From NCBI RefSeq assembly GCF_001693385.1, contig NZ_CP016428.1, positions 3,100,001 to 3,164,000 on the forward strand: a stretch of 64,000 nucleotides of DNA. Direction: 5' to 3'. The translations under genes and the position numbers were made by a program. Below, piece by piece: positions 16,344 to 24,324 of the stretch. Origin of the DNA: Bradyrhizobium icense (lineage in GTDB: Bacteria > Pseudomonadota > Alphaproteobacteria > Rhizobiales > Xanthobacteraceae). How positions within the stretch are numbered: position 1 is the first letter of the stretch; every line of letters begins with the position of its first letter. Under the pieces are notes generated by a model. It saw nothing but the letters and a program-made list of their open reading frames with translations, did no database searches and was not told the DNA's origin.

Positions 16344-16886
16344 GTGATCGGCTCCCGGCTATTGAAGGAGTGCAAAAGTTGCACCAGAGCGGGATGCAAG
16401 ATCTTGTACCGGCTGACGAATTCCTTGCCCTACATGCTCAACCGCGTCGGCGTGCGGATGGGCGACCTGTTTTCCCGGCGCATCGCGGGCTACGGCGTGA
16501 CGCTACCCATGTACCGCGTCATGGCCGCGCTCTGGGAAAAAGGCGATCAGCGCCTCGGCGATCTCGCCGACATGACGACGATCGAGATATCGACGCTGTC
16601 GCGCCTGATCGGCGAGATGAAGCGGCGAGGCCTCGTCACGCGCACGCGGCTGAAGGACAACGCGCGCACGGTCGCGATCAACCTCACGCCCAAGGGGCGG
16701 ACGCTGGTCGAGGAGCTGATCCCGATCGCCATCCATTTCGAGGAAGTGGCCGTCCGCAATTTTCCGTCGAAGAACGTTTCGGACCTGAAGACGGTGCTCG
16801 CAGAAATCTACCAGAGCCTGAATTCGATCGAGCCCGAAATCGAGGAAGTGAACAGGACGCGCAAGGCGGCGAAGTCGAGAGCGTGA
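16344..16886 (+). CDS. MarR-family transcriptional regulator of the resorcylate operon
   Basis: The GTG at 16344 gives 180 residues, but it abuts an inverted repeat, so the true start may lie further in (the conserved part begins near YRLTNSLPYMLNRVGVRMG). The winged helix is clear: QRLGDLADMTTIEISTLSRLIGEMKRRGLV followed by the wing TRLKDNARTVAINLTPKG. The C-terminal helix (AEIYQSLNSIE) would complete the dimer interface. It is divergent from the gra-type operon. In Rhizobium the equivalent operon is controlled by a linked regulator, so it probably acts as a repressor relieved by a pathway compound. The effector is not known. Confidence 0.88.
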   Translation: MIGSRLLKECKSCTRAGCKILYRLTNSLPYMLNRVGVRMGDLFSRRIAGYGVTLPMYRVMAALWEKGDQRLGDLADMTTIEISTLSRLIGEMKRRGLVTRTRLKDNARTVAINLTPKGRTLVEELIPIAIHFEEVAVRNFPSKNVSDLKTVLAEIYQSLNSIEPEIEEVNRTRKAAKSRA

Positions 16887-17137
16887 CGCTCCCAGACGAC
16901 TCGTGGCGGGCAACAGATCGGCCCAGCCAGATTATGCCGGCCTTTAGCTGCGCATGGCGGTGCGAAAGCCGACGAAGCTCAACGCGCCGTCACGATGACC
17001 GAAATCCAGCTCGCCCAGACCCGCACATCGACGCCATTCAAGATGACGGACCATCCATCACACCTGCAGAAGCGCAATCGGGGCAAAGATGGCGGCGGCT
17101 AGCGTGCAAAAGCCCAGTGGGCGGCGGTGCGAACGGT

Positions 17138-17581
17138 CTAGCCTGCGTTCTGCCGCCGGTACACAATCTGAGACTTCGGGAAACCGAGGAAGTATTCGAT
17201 CGTCAGCCGTGAGTCCGGAAAGAGTTGACGAAGCCGGCTAGCCCATATCGGCCTGGTCGACGCCATTTGTCGGGCCATGAAGGGATTTTCTCCGCGATGC
17301 CATTCCGAAATCATTTTCTTCCGCTGGGACAGCGGTATGAACCACCAGAACGGCACATCGCAATGCGCTTCCAAAGGAAAGAGCGGCGACGGCGTCTGTA
17401 TCCAGTGGCTGTTGCCAGCCGAAAGGATGAAGTCGGCGAGTAGCTTCTGTCGCTGGAAGTTTCCAACATGCTCGATAAGCGCATTACTAAAAACAATGTC
17501 GTAGGACTGTGATAACCGGCAATTGCAGGCGTCTGCCTCAATCAGTTCGTAATGTGCAAGTTCACTCGCGCTGAACTTATC
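17138..17581 (-). pseudogene. Methyltransferase gene, 3' part, separated from its start by an IS66 element
   Basis: This half encodes ELIEADACNCRLSQSYDIVFSN, ALIEHVGNFQRQKLLADF, a conserved HWIQTPSPLFPLEAHCDVPF and the end RRQNAG. These are the later motifs of a class I SAM-dependent methyltransferase of the polysaccharide/glycolipid type (Asp in the DIVFSNALIEHV strand). It has no start of its own. Removing the IS and one copy of the 8 bp duplication joins it exactly in frame to the fragment at 20136-20365, giving one continuous 221-codon gene. The complete gene would be the last of the minus-strand polysaccharide operon. Confidence 0.85.
17574..17581. repeat. IS66 target-site duplication, left copy
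   Basis: AACTTATC is repeated exactly at 20136-20143 on the other side of the element. Eight bases is the duplication length known for IS66-family elements. Confidence 0.9.
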
Positions 17582-17640
17582 GTCTCCCTCCGGTGACGGC
17601 CGCCTTGTCGAGTTAAGTCGAGTGCTGTGTAACAGTCCTT

Positions 17641-18045
17641 ATGGACAGCAATAAGTGCAGTGCTCAGATTGAACGGTTCGAGATTGTTGAGACTGGTCGG
17701 CGTCGTCGCTGGACCGATGATGAGAAGCTCAAGATCGTTTTGGAGAGTTTGCAGACACCGCGCGCCGTCTCATCGACAGCTCGGCGATATGGAATCTCGC
17801 GCTCGCTGCTGTTGACTTGGCGGCGATCGTTTGGGACCCGGGCGAGCGGTAATGAACAGCCTCAGCCCGGCTTTGTGCCGGCGATGGTGATGCCGGACCC
17901 ACCTCCAGCGCGGTCGACCGTTTTGGCGACGCCGGCGAGCGGACGCATGGAGATTGTCGTCGGCAAGGCTTGTCGAGTGATCGTGGACGCGGGCGTTGAT
18001 ATGACCGCGTTGTCTCGAGTGTTGGACCTTCTGGAGCAGCGATGA
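17641..18045 (+). CDS. tnpA: IS66 family TnpA
   Basis: A 134-residue protein whose N-terminal half is a transposase_8-type helix-turn-helix: RRRRWTDDEKLKIVLESL then SSTARRYGISRSLLLTWRRSF. The rest is a Pro-rich linker and a short conserved C terminus (MEIVVGKACRVIVDAGVDMTALSRVL). Its stop overlaps the tnpB start (ATGA at 18042-18045), as usual in IS66 elements. TnpA probably helps recognise the element ends; its exact part in transposition is not well defined. Confidence 0.92.
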   Translation: MDSNKCSAQIERFEIVETGRRRRWTDDEKLKIVLESLQTPRAVSSTARRYGISRSLLLTWRRSFGTRASGNEQPQPGFVPAMVMPDPPPARSTVLATPASGRMEIVVGKACRVIVDAGVDMTALSRVLDLLEQR

Positions 18046-18390
18046 TCCCGATCGCAGCAGGCGCGAGAATCTGGATCGCGACTGGTCACACTGACATGCG
18101 CAAAGGCATGCAGGGCCTGGCGTTGCTGGTGCAGGAGGGCCTTGGGCGAGATCCTTTTGCCGGCGACATCTTTGTGTTCCGTGGTCGCGCCGGCACGCTG
18201 ATCAAGGCGCTTTGGCACGACGGGGTTGGACTGTCGCTCTACGCCAAGCGGCTGGACCGTGGCCGCTTCATCTGGCCGGCGACGGTGGACGGCGTGGTGG
18301 TCGCTGACCGCAGCTCAGATGGGCTATTTGCTGGAGGCGATCGACTGGCGCAACCCTCAACACAGCTGGCGGCCGCAGAGCGCGGGATAG
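18042..18390 (+). pseudogene. tnpB: IS66 family TnpB, interrupted by a one-base insertion
   Basis: The first 86 codons are a normal TnpB (MIPIAAGARIWIATGHTDMRKG, GDIFVFRGRAGTLIKALWHDG, SLYAKRLDRGRFIWP). At 18298-18300 an extra G in GTGGTGG shifts the frame. The expected ending SLTAAQMGYLLEAIDWRNPQ then reads in the next frame from 18301 to the stop at 18390. In the shifted frame translation runs to 18410 with an unrelated tail. With the extra base removed the product is 115 residues, the usual TnpB size. A sequencing error cannot be excluded. Confidence 0.85.
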
Positions 18391-18463
18391 GTTGCGCAAA
18401 AATCCCGTGAGATTGCAAAAAAAAACCCGCGCCAAATCGCAGCTTTTGTGATTCCATCAGGGC

Positions 18464-20101
18464 ATGGGTGACAGTCCCGAGAAGCTGCCGGAAGATATTG
18501 AGGCGCTGCATGCGGCGCTGCTTGCGACGCGCGCCGAACTCGCCAGCGTTCGCGCCCAACAATCCGACGACCAGGCGCTGATCGCTCACCTGAAGCTGCA
18601 GATCGAAAAGCTGAACCGTGATCGTTATGGCCCGCGCTCGGAGCGTACCGCAAGGCTGCTGGACCAACTTGAACTGACGCTGGAGGAGCTCGAGGCCTCA
18701 GCGACCGAAGATGAACTGGCCGCCGAAATGGCCGCGGCCAGGATCACGAACACCACCACCGTAGCGTCGTTCACCCGCCAGCGGCCATCTCGCAAACCAT
18801 TCCCGGATCATCTGCCCCGCGAGCGCGTGATCGTATCAGGGCCGACGTCGTGCGCCTGCTGCGGTGGCTTGCGGTTGTCCAAGCTCGGCGAGGACATCAC
18901 CGAGACGTTGGAGGTGATCCCGAAATCCTGGAAGGTGATCCAGCACGTCCGGGAGAAGTTCAGCTGCCGGGACTGCGAGAAGATCAGCCAGGCGCCGGCG
19001 CCGTTCCACGTCATCGCTCGCGGTTGGGCCGGTCCCAGCCTTTTGGCGATGGTGCTGTTCGAGAAGTTCGGCCAGCATCAGCCCCTGAACCGGCAGGCCG
19101 AACGCTATGCCAAGGAAGGCGTGCCGATCAGCCTGTCGACCCTGGCCGACCAGGTCGGCAGCTGTACGGTCGCGCTGACGCCGTTGTTCCAGCGCCTCGA
19201 GGCCCATGTGCTGAGCGCCGAGCGGCTGCACGGCGACGACACCACGGTGCCGGTTCTGGCCAAGGGCAAGACCAGCACCGGCCGGATCTGGGTCTATGTC
19301 CGCGACGACAAGCCGTTCGGCGGGCCAGAACCGCCGGGGGCGGTGTTTTACTACTCACGCGATCGTGCCGGCGAACATCCTCAGACGCATCTGGCCAGCT
19401 ACAGCGGAATCTTCCAGGCCGATGCCTATGGCGGCTATGGCAGGCTTTACGAACCGGGCCGCAACGCAGGTCCGATCCTGGAAGCCGCGTGCTGGGTCCA
19501 CGCCCGACGGCCGTTCTTCGTGATGGCTGATCTGGCGGAGAATGCGCGCCGCAAGGTGCAGGGCAAAAAGCCCGCGGTGATCTCGCCCCTGGCGCTGGAA
19601 GCAGTCCGCCGGATCGACGCCTTGTTCGAGATTGAGCGAGGCATCAACGGCCAGAGTGCCGAACGGCGCCGGGCCGTCCGCCAGGAGCTGAGCGCGCCGC
19701 TGGTCGCCGATTTGGAAACCTGGATGCGTGAGCAACGCGCCAAGCTCTCACGTCGCAACGACGTCGCCAAGGCGATGGACTATATGCTCAAGCGCTGGAG
19801 CGCGTTCACCCGCTTCCTCGACGACGGCCGCATCTGCCTGTCGAACAACGCCGCCGAACGCGCCGTGCGCGGCATCGCTCTGGGCCGGAAGTCGTGGCTG
19901 TTCTGTGGCTCCGATCGCGGCGGCGACCGTGCCGCGGTGATGTACAGCCTTATCGTCACCGCCAAAATGAATGACGTGGATCCGCAAGCCTGGCTCGCCG
20001 ACGTCCTGGCGCGCATCGCTGCGCATCCAGTCCAAAGGCTCGACGAACTGCTTCCGTGGAATTGGCGCGACCAAAACAAGCGAGTCGAAAAGGCAGCCTG
20101 A
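18464..20101 (+). CDS. tnpC: IS66 family transposase TnpC (DDE)
   Basis: A 545-residue transposase with the full IS66 layout: an N-terminal coiled coil ([20 protein letters not shown]) followed by [20 protein letters not shown], a zinc-finger CACCGG...CRDCE, and the catalytic domain. The probable acidic residues are in [23 protein letters not shown] and [20 protein letters not shown]. It looks intact. Only the tnpB of this element is damaged. Confidence 0.95.
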   Translation: MGDSPEKLPEDIEALHAALLATRAELASVRAQQSDDQALIAHLKLQIEKLNRDRYGPRSERTARLLDQLELTLEELEASATEDELAAEMAAARITNTTTVASFTRQRPSRKPFPDHLPRERVIVSGPTSCACCGGLRLSKLGEDITETLEVIPKSWKVIQHVREKFSCRDCEKISQAPAPFHVIARGWAGPSLLAMVLFEKFGQHQPLNRQAERYAKEGVPISLSTLADQVGSCTVALTPLFQRLEAHVLSAERLHGDDTTVPVLAKGKTSTGRIWVYVRDDKPFGGPEPPGAVFYYSRDRAGEHPQTHLASYSGIFQADAYGGYGRLYEPGRNAGPILEAACWVHARRPFFVMADLAENARRKVQGKKPAVISPLALEAVRRIDALFEIERGINGQSAERRRAVRQELSAPLVADLETWMREQRAKLSRRNDVAKAMDYMLKRWSAFTRFLDDGRICLSNNAAERAVRGIALGRKSWLFCGSDRGGDRAAVMYSLIVTAKMNDVDPQAWLADVLARIAAHPVQRLDELLPWNWRDQNKRVEKAA

Positions 20102-20135
20102 GTGGACCGCTACGCGGTCTTCACCGGATGCTTAC

Positions 20136-20143
20136 AACTTATC
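20136..20143. repeat. IS66 target-site duplication, right copy
   Basis: AACTTATC, identical to 17574-17581. It lies inside the methyltransferase reading frame and shows where the element entered. Confidence 0.9.
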
Positions 20144-20365
20144 AAACGAGCCCGGAAGATTAAGCAAAGTAATCTCATAAGTCGTCATATGATTATTCCA
20201 AAGTCCAGGCACGCCGTTCAGCGCCGGCAATCCACCGACGTCCAAGATTTTGGAACCGGGCCGCGGGCGCATACTTTGGAAAAATCGGTCCATCCGCTGC
20301 GCGCGAAAGACGGGCAGCAAGCGCCATTTGAGCTTGTGATAAATGGACTTCGAGCTAGTGAGCAC
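20136..20365 (-). pseudogene. Methyltransferase gene, 5' part, cut by the IS66 element
   Basis: This half encodes about 75 residues: KLKWRLLPVFRAQRMDRFFQ and then the SAM-binding motif I, GSKILDVGGLPA, typical of class I methyltransferases. The GTG at 20365 overlaps the end of the radical SAM gene; a TTG at 20377 is the alternative. Translation now stops just inside the IS after GSFDKL. Joined to 17138-17573 through one AACTTATC copy, the frame continues as GSFDKFSASELAHYELIEAD. The gene was therefore intact before the insertion. Confidence 0.85.
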
Positions 20366-21461
20366 GCCTTGACCCAAATCCGATAATGAGCAGTGCTCGG
20401 CGGAGATCGTCTCCTATTGTTTTCTGCGCCATGCAGGAACTGGCACCCTTGGCCTTTGCGACTGTCAGGGAACAACCCAAGGATTTGACGCGAGCACTTC
20501 TGGCCGCTTTCCCGCGCCAAATCTGTCTTGCAGGCTGCTCGCGCACGTTTCCGATAGGTGGGGAACAGCCGCATGTGGTCACGTCACCGCAGGCCTTGAT
20601 TATAAAGTTACGAACAGGATCCCGACACGGCGCGGTGCCGAACTCGGTAGTCCCGGAGAAGTGATCGACCATTCCGAGAAGGCGCTCGTTGCTAGTCTCG
20701 ATCGGCGCACCTTCCGATTTCATATGGATCAGTTTGTGAATCTCGCTGTTCAATTCATCAAGGTCACTGTCGCGAATAGATAGGTGTTCCATCTGCTCTT
20801 TGCGCCACAATCCGCCGACGGGATTGAAGTCGACCGAAGTCGCGCCGACAGCCTCAGCCCATCTCACCACAGGCGTCAACTCGTGTGCGTTAAGTCGATG
20901 AACGGTTACCTTGATCCTGATTGGGAATCTGTGGCCTGCTCTCTCCTGTTCGGAGACGAGATGCCGCAGTCCGTATTCAATCCGGGCCAAAGACCCTGCA
21001 ACGCCACGGGCATTGTCATGCACGATGCTCGATCCACTATCCACCGACACGTCAATCTTGAGAGGATGCGTTGCAACTAGCCGTTCTACGAATCGGGTTT
21101 TCGAAAGCGTCGATCCGTTGGTAGTCATGAACCAGTCAACGCGCTTGGATCGGCAGTACTCGACGATCTCAAGAAAGTGCGGGTGGATGGTGGGCTCTCC
21201 ACCCGTAAAGTCGATTGCCAGCGGGCTAGCCAGCTTGGTGAGACTGCTAATGGCTGCTCGCCATTCATCGAACGACATTTCGTCAGAATATTTGTCCATG
21301 CGCCAATGTGAGCAGTATTGGCATTTATAATTGCAGCGTTCTGTGAGAATGCACTGAACAAAGGCTGGTTTGGTAACATCCCAGCCGAAGCGGCGGAACA
21401 TTCGTTCCCGGAAGCTTCGTTCAATGCGAGCAGATCCATGTCTGATCAGGCTGGCAAGCAA
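20355..21461 (-). CDS. Radical SAM protein of a polysaccharide-type cluster
   Basis: The TTG at 21461 is chosen as start because GGGAGG lies five bases upstream; it gives 368 residues and a 16-base overlap with the deacetylase gene. A longer frame to 21527 would overlap more. The radical SAM motif is CILTERCNYKCQYCSHW (Cys-x3-x-x3 spacing C-NYK-C-QY-C). It is followed by DFTGGEPTIHPHFLEIVEYC, and a cysteine-containing C-terminal part (CRDPVRNFIIKACGDVTTCGC) is compatible with an auxiliary cluster as in SPASM proteins. The substrate is unknown. The neighbours suggest modification of a sugar, lipid or small exported peptide. Confidence 0.85.
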   Translation of the reverse strand: MLASLIRHGSARIERSFRERMFRRFGWDVTKPAFVQCILTERCNYKCQYCSHWRMDKYSDEMSFDEWRAAISSLTKLASPLAIDFTGGEPTIHPHFLEIVEYCRSKRVDWFMTTNGSTLSKTRFVERLVATHPLKIDVSVDSGSSIVHDNARGVAGSLARIEYGLRHLVSEQERAGHRFPIRIKVTVHRLNAHELTPVVRWAEAVGATSVDFNPVGGLWRKEQMEHLSIRDSDLDELNSEIHKLIHMKSEGAPIETSNERLLGMVDHFSGTTEFGTAPCRDPVRNFIIKACGDVTTCGCSPPIGNVREQPARQIWRGKAARSARVKSLGCSLTVAKAKGASSCMAQKTIGDDLRRALLIIGFGSRRAH

Positions 21462-22357
21462 ATTTTCCTCCCATTCGGGATAGATAATGAAGTGCCATCC
21501 AACTGAAGCTTTGGAAGCGCGTCCCAATCGAGCAACTTGTTCGCTTCGCTGATATCGATAAAGTGAAAGTGCCCGAGAAGGGCTCTGAATTTCGCAAGCG
21601 CCGATTTCAAGCCGACATATGATCGAAAGACGCGGTGAAGTGGAAGATTCGGTATCAGCGGCTGATCGGGATCAAAATCGCGCGGATGAAAGTATGTCAT
21701 TGCGTAGTCCGACTTGCTCATCAGGTGCCGGATGAGACCGTAGGGCAGCAGCCGAAAGTATCCCCCTCCCGAAAAGCTGATGCGCCGGCCGAGTACGCAG
21801 CCAGGAACTACCGGAAACTGCTTGAGCCGCATGCCGCGCCATTCAAGGGTTACAGGACCGGTGATGTCGAGCGCCGGCTCCCTGCTGTGGGAATGAGAAG
21901 ACGCGAAAACTGAGGAATCCCATTCCACGCCGTTCTCGGCCAGTACCGAAAACGCCCAAATGCTTTGGCGCGAAATGGAGAATCCGGGAGAGCGGAAAGC
22001 ACGAACCTGATGGCCGGTGAGGTCTTCCAATGATGCAATGGAAGTGCGGAGATCGTCCATGAATTGCCGTTGCGTCATTTGGTTCACAAGCAAATGACGA
22101 TCAGAATGCGATCCGATTTCGTGTCCGGCAGCGCTTATTGCCTTGACAACTTGCGGATGGGTCCGAGCGATCCAACCAAGGCAAAAGAAAGTCGCTCTTA
22201 CGTTGGCCTCATCGAGACATTCGAGAATGCGATCGGTGTTCCTTTCGACGCGGGATTCAAAACGACACCAATCGCCTTCGGAGGCTGTATCCCGGTGCTC
22301 AAGAACGTGAAACCAATCCTCGATATCGAATGTCAGAATGTGGACCGATTGGGACAT
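21446..22357 (-). CDS. NodB-type polysaccharide deacetylase (XrtA-system-like)
   Basis: A 303-residue deacetylase without signal peptide. The NodB motifs are HILTFDIEDWFHVLE (catalytic/metal Asp pair), HEIGSHSDRHLLVNQM (metal His-x3-His) and VRAFRSPGFSISR. A C-terminal extension follows with YFHPRDFDPDQPLIPNLPLH, as in the deacetylases that accompany exosortase/PEP-CTERM polysaccharide loci. It would remove acetyl groups from a polysaccharide or its lipid-linked precursor. It lies seven bases after the frameshifted sugar transferase and overlaps the radical SAM gene. Confidence 0.88.
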   Translation of the reverse strand: MSQSVHILTFDIEDWFHVLEHRDTASEGDWCRFESRVERNTDRILECLDEANVRATFFCLGWIARTHPQVVKAISAAGHEIGSHSDRHLLVNQMTQRQFMDDLRTSIASLEDLTGHQVRAFRSPGFSISRQSIWAFSVLAENGVEWDSSVFASSHSHSREPALDITGPVTLEWRGMRLKQFPVVPGCVLGRRISFSGGGYFRLLPYGLIRHLMSKSDYAMTYFHPRDFDPDQPLIPNLPLHRVFRSYVGLKSALAKFRALLGHFHFIDISEANKLLDWDALPKLQLDGTSLSIPNGRKICLPA

Positions 22358-22364
22358 GGGACGA

Positions 22365-23076
22365 TCAAAGACCTCTGCCTTGTGCTACGCGGAACAAACC
22401 CAAGCAGATTAGTTTTAGGTCATAGAGTAGCAGTTGGCCGGCTGGCATCCGCAGGACTGCATCGAGGTATTCGTATTCGTCATCCTGCTGGCCATACCGG
22501 GCGGTGCCCTTGAGGGCTTGTGATGGGCCGAACAGGCCAGCCTTGATCATTCGTCGCTGGATGTTGCCTTGTGCGGAATCGCGCTGATAATGATGCAGGG
22601 CAAGCGGCCGCGGCCCTACTAAGCTCATATGTCCCAGAGCGACATTGATGAGTTGCGGGATTTCATCCAGATAGAACTTTTTCAAGAGATTGCCGAGGAG
22701 AGTCCGGCAGGCTGGATCCCACTCTGCCGCATATGCATGCCAGTCGCCATCCAACGCCGCGGCAGCATTGATGTGAGCTATTCTCACCACCCGAAGCTTG
22801 TATTTTGGAAAGATCACCCCTCTGCTCACCGCCTTGTAGCTCACCAAGAGGACCGCGTTCGCGGGGCGAAATCATCGAAATAATGCCGTGGGCAATCGCT
22901 ATGGCGAGAAATAAAGGGGAGACTGCCAAGAGCGCGATAAGGCCAACAGCCAGATCGAACGCATCCTTGGATGGTCGATCCATCAGGTCAAAATGGAGGA
23001 ATAGGTGCCTATATTTCTCGCGAATACCCGGCGAGGGAGGCACATGGGGGAATGCCTGTGGCGGCTCCGAAGCCAT
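22365..23076 (-). pseudogene. Bacterial sugar transferase (initiating glycosyl-phosphotransferase), frameshifted
   Basis: The first part (from ATG 23076) holds DRPSKDAFDLAVGLIALLAVSPLFLAIAIAHGI, the membrane anchor of WcaJ/ExoY-type enzymes. After RGP the frame is lost at about 22848 by one surplus base. The rest, LVSYKAVSRGVIFPKYKLR, LKKFYLDEIPQLINVALGHMSLVGPRPLALHHY and onwards to LFRVAQGRGL, reads in the next frame to the stop at 22365. The catalytic SLVGPRPL motif is intact, so the gene decayed recently or the extra base is an error. It would start repeat-unit synthesis by moving a sugar phosphate to undecaprenyl phosphate. Confidence 0.85.
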
Positions 23077-23488
23077 ACACTAAAACTCAAAACTAAAATG
23101 GTACTGACTGAAACAACGACGGATTGTGGTTCCGCTTCTGGCCTATTGTCAATAGTGCTATTTTCCGGGACCGAAAGCCCCAAGAGGCGGAGTCGGCGGT
23201 GGACAATTGGCATCTCGCGATTGATCGCGGTTAGGATATCGCTAGCCGGACAAGAAAGTAGAGCGCCAGCGGCAGTGCCACGTTGGCTATTGGTTGCTCT
23301 TAGCCGAAATTCACGAATGGCCCTCTAGCGGGCAAGGCTCAGGTCGCGGCCGATGTCAGCTTCCGACTCTTCTCGGATCAGAAGTGCCGCCCATATTAGC
23401 TTTGGCCCAGCGCGCCGATATCGGCATATGTGCTTTCGCGTTGCTATTTAGATGCTAAGCGGACCTGATCAACCGACGAGTCCACGCC
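23077..23488. other. Intergenic region, no recognisable gene
   Basis: About 410 bases upstream of the sugar transferase. Short frames exist on both strands, but none has a recognisable product. On the minus strand a TTGACA hexamer near 23150 could be a -35 element, but no good -10 follows at 17 bases. No hairpin terminator was seen. Confidence 0.35.
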
Positions 23489-24046
23489 CTAATTCGCTGC
23501 CGACCGGGTGCGTTTGCGGTTGGACGCTGCCACCTCGGGATAGCCGTGCAGCATCAGCTTGTCGGACTGCACGCCCCAGCTTTCGAGCCGATCCAGAAAG
23601 CTCATGCCGAGCAGGTTGGTCTTCATCAGCCCGCGCGGCACTACCAGCGCCGGGACCGATTTCTCGACGAGGCCGCCGACCGCGAGGCGATCGAGCGTCA
23701 GCCGCGCCGCCTTGGTGTGGCCGCCGGCGGTTTCGACGTCGACATTGTATTCGAGCATCTCGATCGGCAGGCCGATCGCCTTCGCCGTCTCCCAGGTCAG
23801 CACCACAGATGTTGCGCCGGTATCGATCACCATCGGCGCCTTGACGCCGTTGATCTTGGCGTGCAGTGCGAATTCGCCGGCCTTGCCGCGCGCGATCTCC
23901 ACGGCGGGCGCGGGCTCCAGGCTGCGTTGCCGCAGCATTTTCGATACTGAGTTGCCGGCGCGCGCGATCTGGTCTGGATCGCCATAGGCAACGACGGCGC
24001 CGGCGGTGGCGGCGAGCATCGCCAGAACGAGCATGATGCGGATCAC
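23489..24046 (-). CDS. Retropepsin-like aspartic protease, membrane anchored (TIGR02281-like)
   Basis: The GTG at 24046 is chosen because GGAGG stands six bases upstream; it gives 185 residues. One N-terminal membrane segment (IMLVLAMLAATAGAVVAYG) is followed by a single retropepsin domain: INGVKAPMVIDTGATSVVLT carries the Asp-Thr-Gly active site, and LLGMSFLDRLESW is the usual end of the domain. Such proteins work as periplasmic homodimers, and the family is clan AA. The function in the cell is unknown. It lies 28 bases after the DUF1289 gene and is probably co-transcribed with it. Confidence 0.85.
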   Translation of the reverse strand: MIRIMLVLAMLAATAGAVVAYGDPDQIARAGNSVSKMLRQRSLEPAPAVEIARGKAGEFALHAKINGVKAPMVIDTGATSVVLTWETAKAIGLPIEMLEYNVDVETAGGHTKAARLTLDRLAVGGLVEKSVPALVVPRGLMKTNLLGMSFLDRLESWGVQSDKLMLHGYPEVAASNRKRTRSAAN

Positions 24047-24074
24047 TTGGCGCCTCCGCCATTTCCTCCGGCGA

Positions 24075-24278
24075 TCAGCCGCGCTCGCTGCGCGGCGGCA
24101 TCGGAACCAGGCCCGCATCCACCATGCGCGCCGCAAGCCCTTCCATCACGGCCAATCGCTCCGCCGTTTCCATGCGGTGCCAGCGCGCGATCTCCGGCAA
24201 CGTTCGTCCGCAGCCGAAGCAGAGTTTGGTTTTGGGATCCATCATACAGACTGCGATACACGGCGTTTCTTTGCTCAT
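24075..24278 (-). CDS. DUF1289 domain protein
   Basis: Starting at ATG 24278 (CAGGA upstream) the product is 67 residues: MSKETPCIAVCMMDPKTKLC, then FGCGRTLPEIARWHRMETAE. Four cysteines in the pattern CIAVC...CFGC and the Trp define the DUF1289 family, a small likely metal-binding domain found in proteobacteria next to many unrelated genes. No function is established. It lies between the kinase gene and the aspartic protease on the same strand. Confidence 0.85.
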   Translation of the reverse strand: MSKETPCIAVCMMDPKTKLCFGCGRTLPEIARWHRMETAERLAVMEGLAARMVDAGLVPMPPRSERG

Positions 24279-24324
24279 TCCTGGATAGTGAAGTGGTTTG
24301 CGTCCTTTGCGCAAGCGCTTGCAG

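Larger units (their letters stand above)
17582..20135 (+). mobile_element. IS66-family insertion sequence
   Basis: A 2554 bp element with three genes in the IS66 order (tnpA, tnpB, tnpC). The right end on the minus strand reads GTAAGCATCCGGTGAAGACC and the left end GTCTCCCTCCGGTGACGGCC, so the terminal repeats match at most positions and share TCCGGTGA. It is flanked by a perfect 8 bp duplication, AACTTATC. It interrupts a methyltransferase gene. The tnpB gene carries a one-base insertion, so this copy may not move by itself. Confidence 0.95.

Noticed and set aside
20355..21527. Longer start (21527) for the radical SAM gene
   Set aside because: It would overlap the deacetylase gene by about 80 bases and lacks a ribosome site, whereas TTG 21461 has GGGAGG at ideal distance.
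23140..23175. TTGACA on the minus strand as the -35 of the sugar transferase operon
   Set aside because: The hexamer 17 bases further does not resemble a -10 box.
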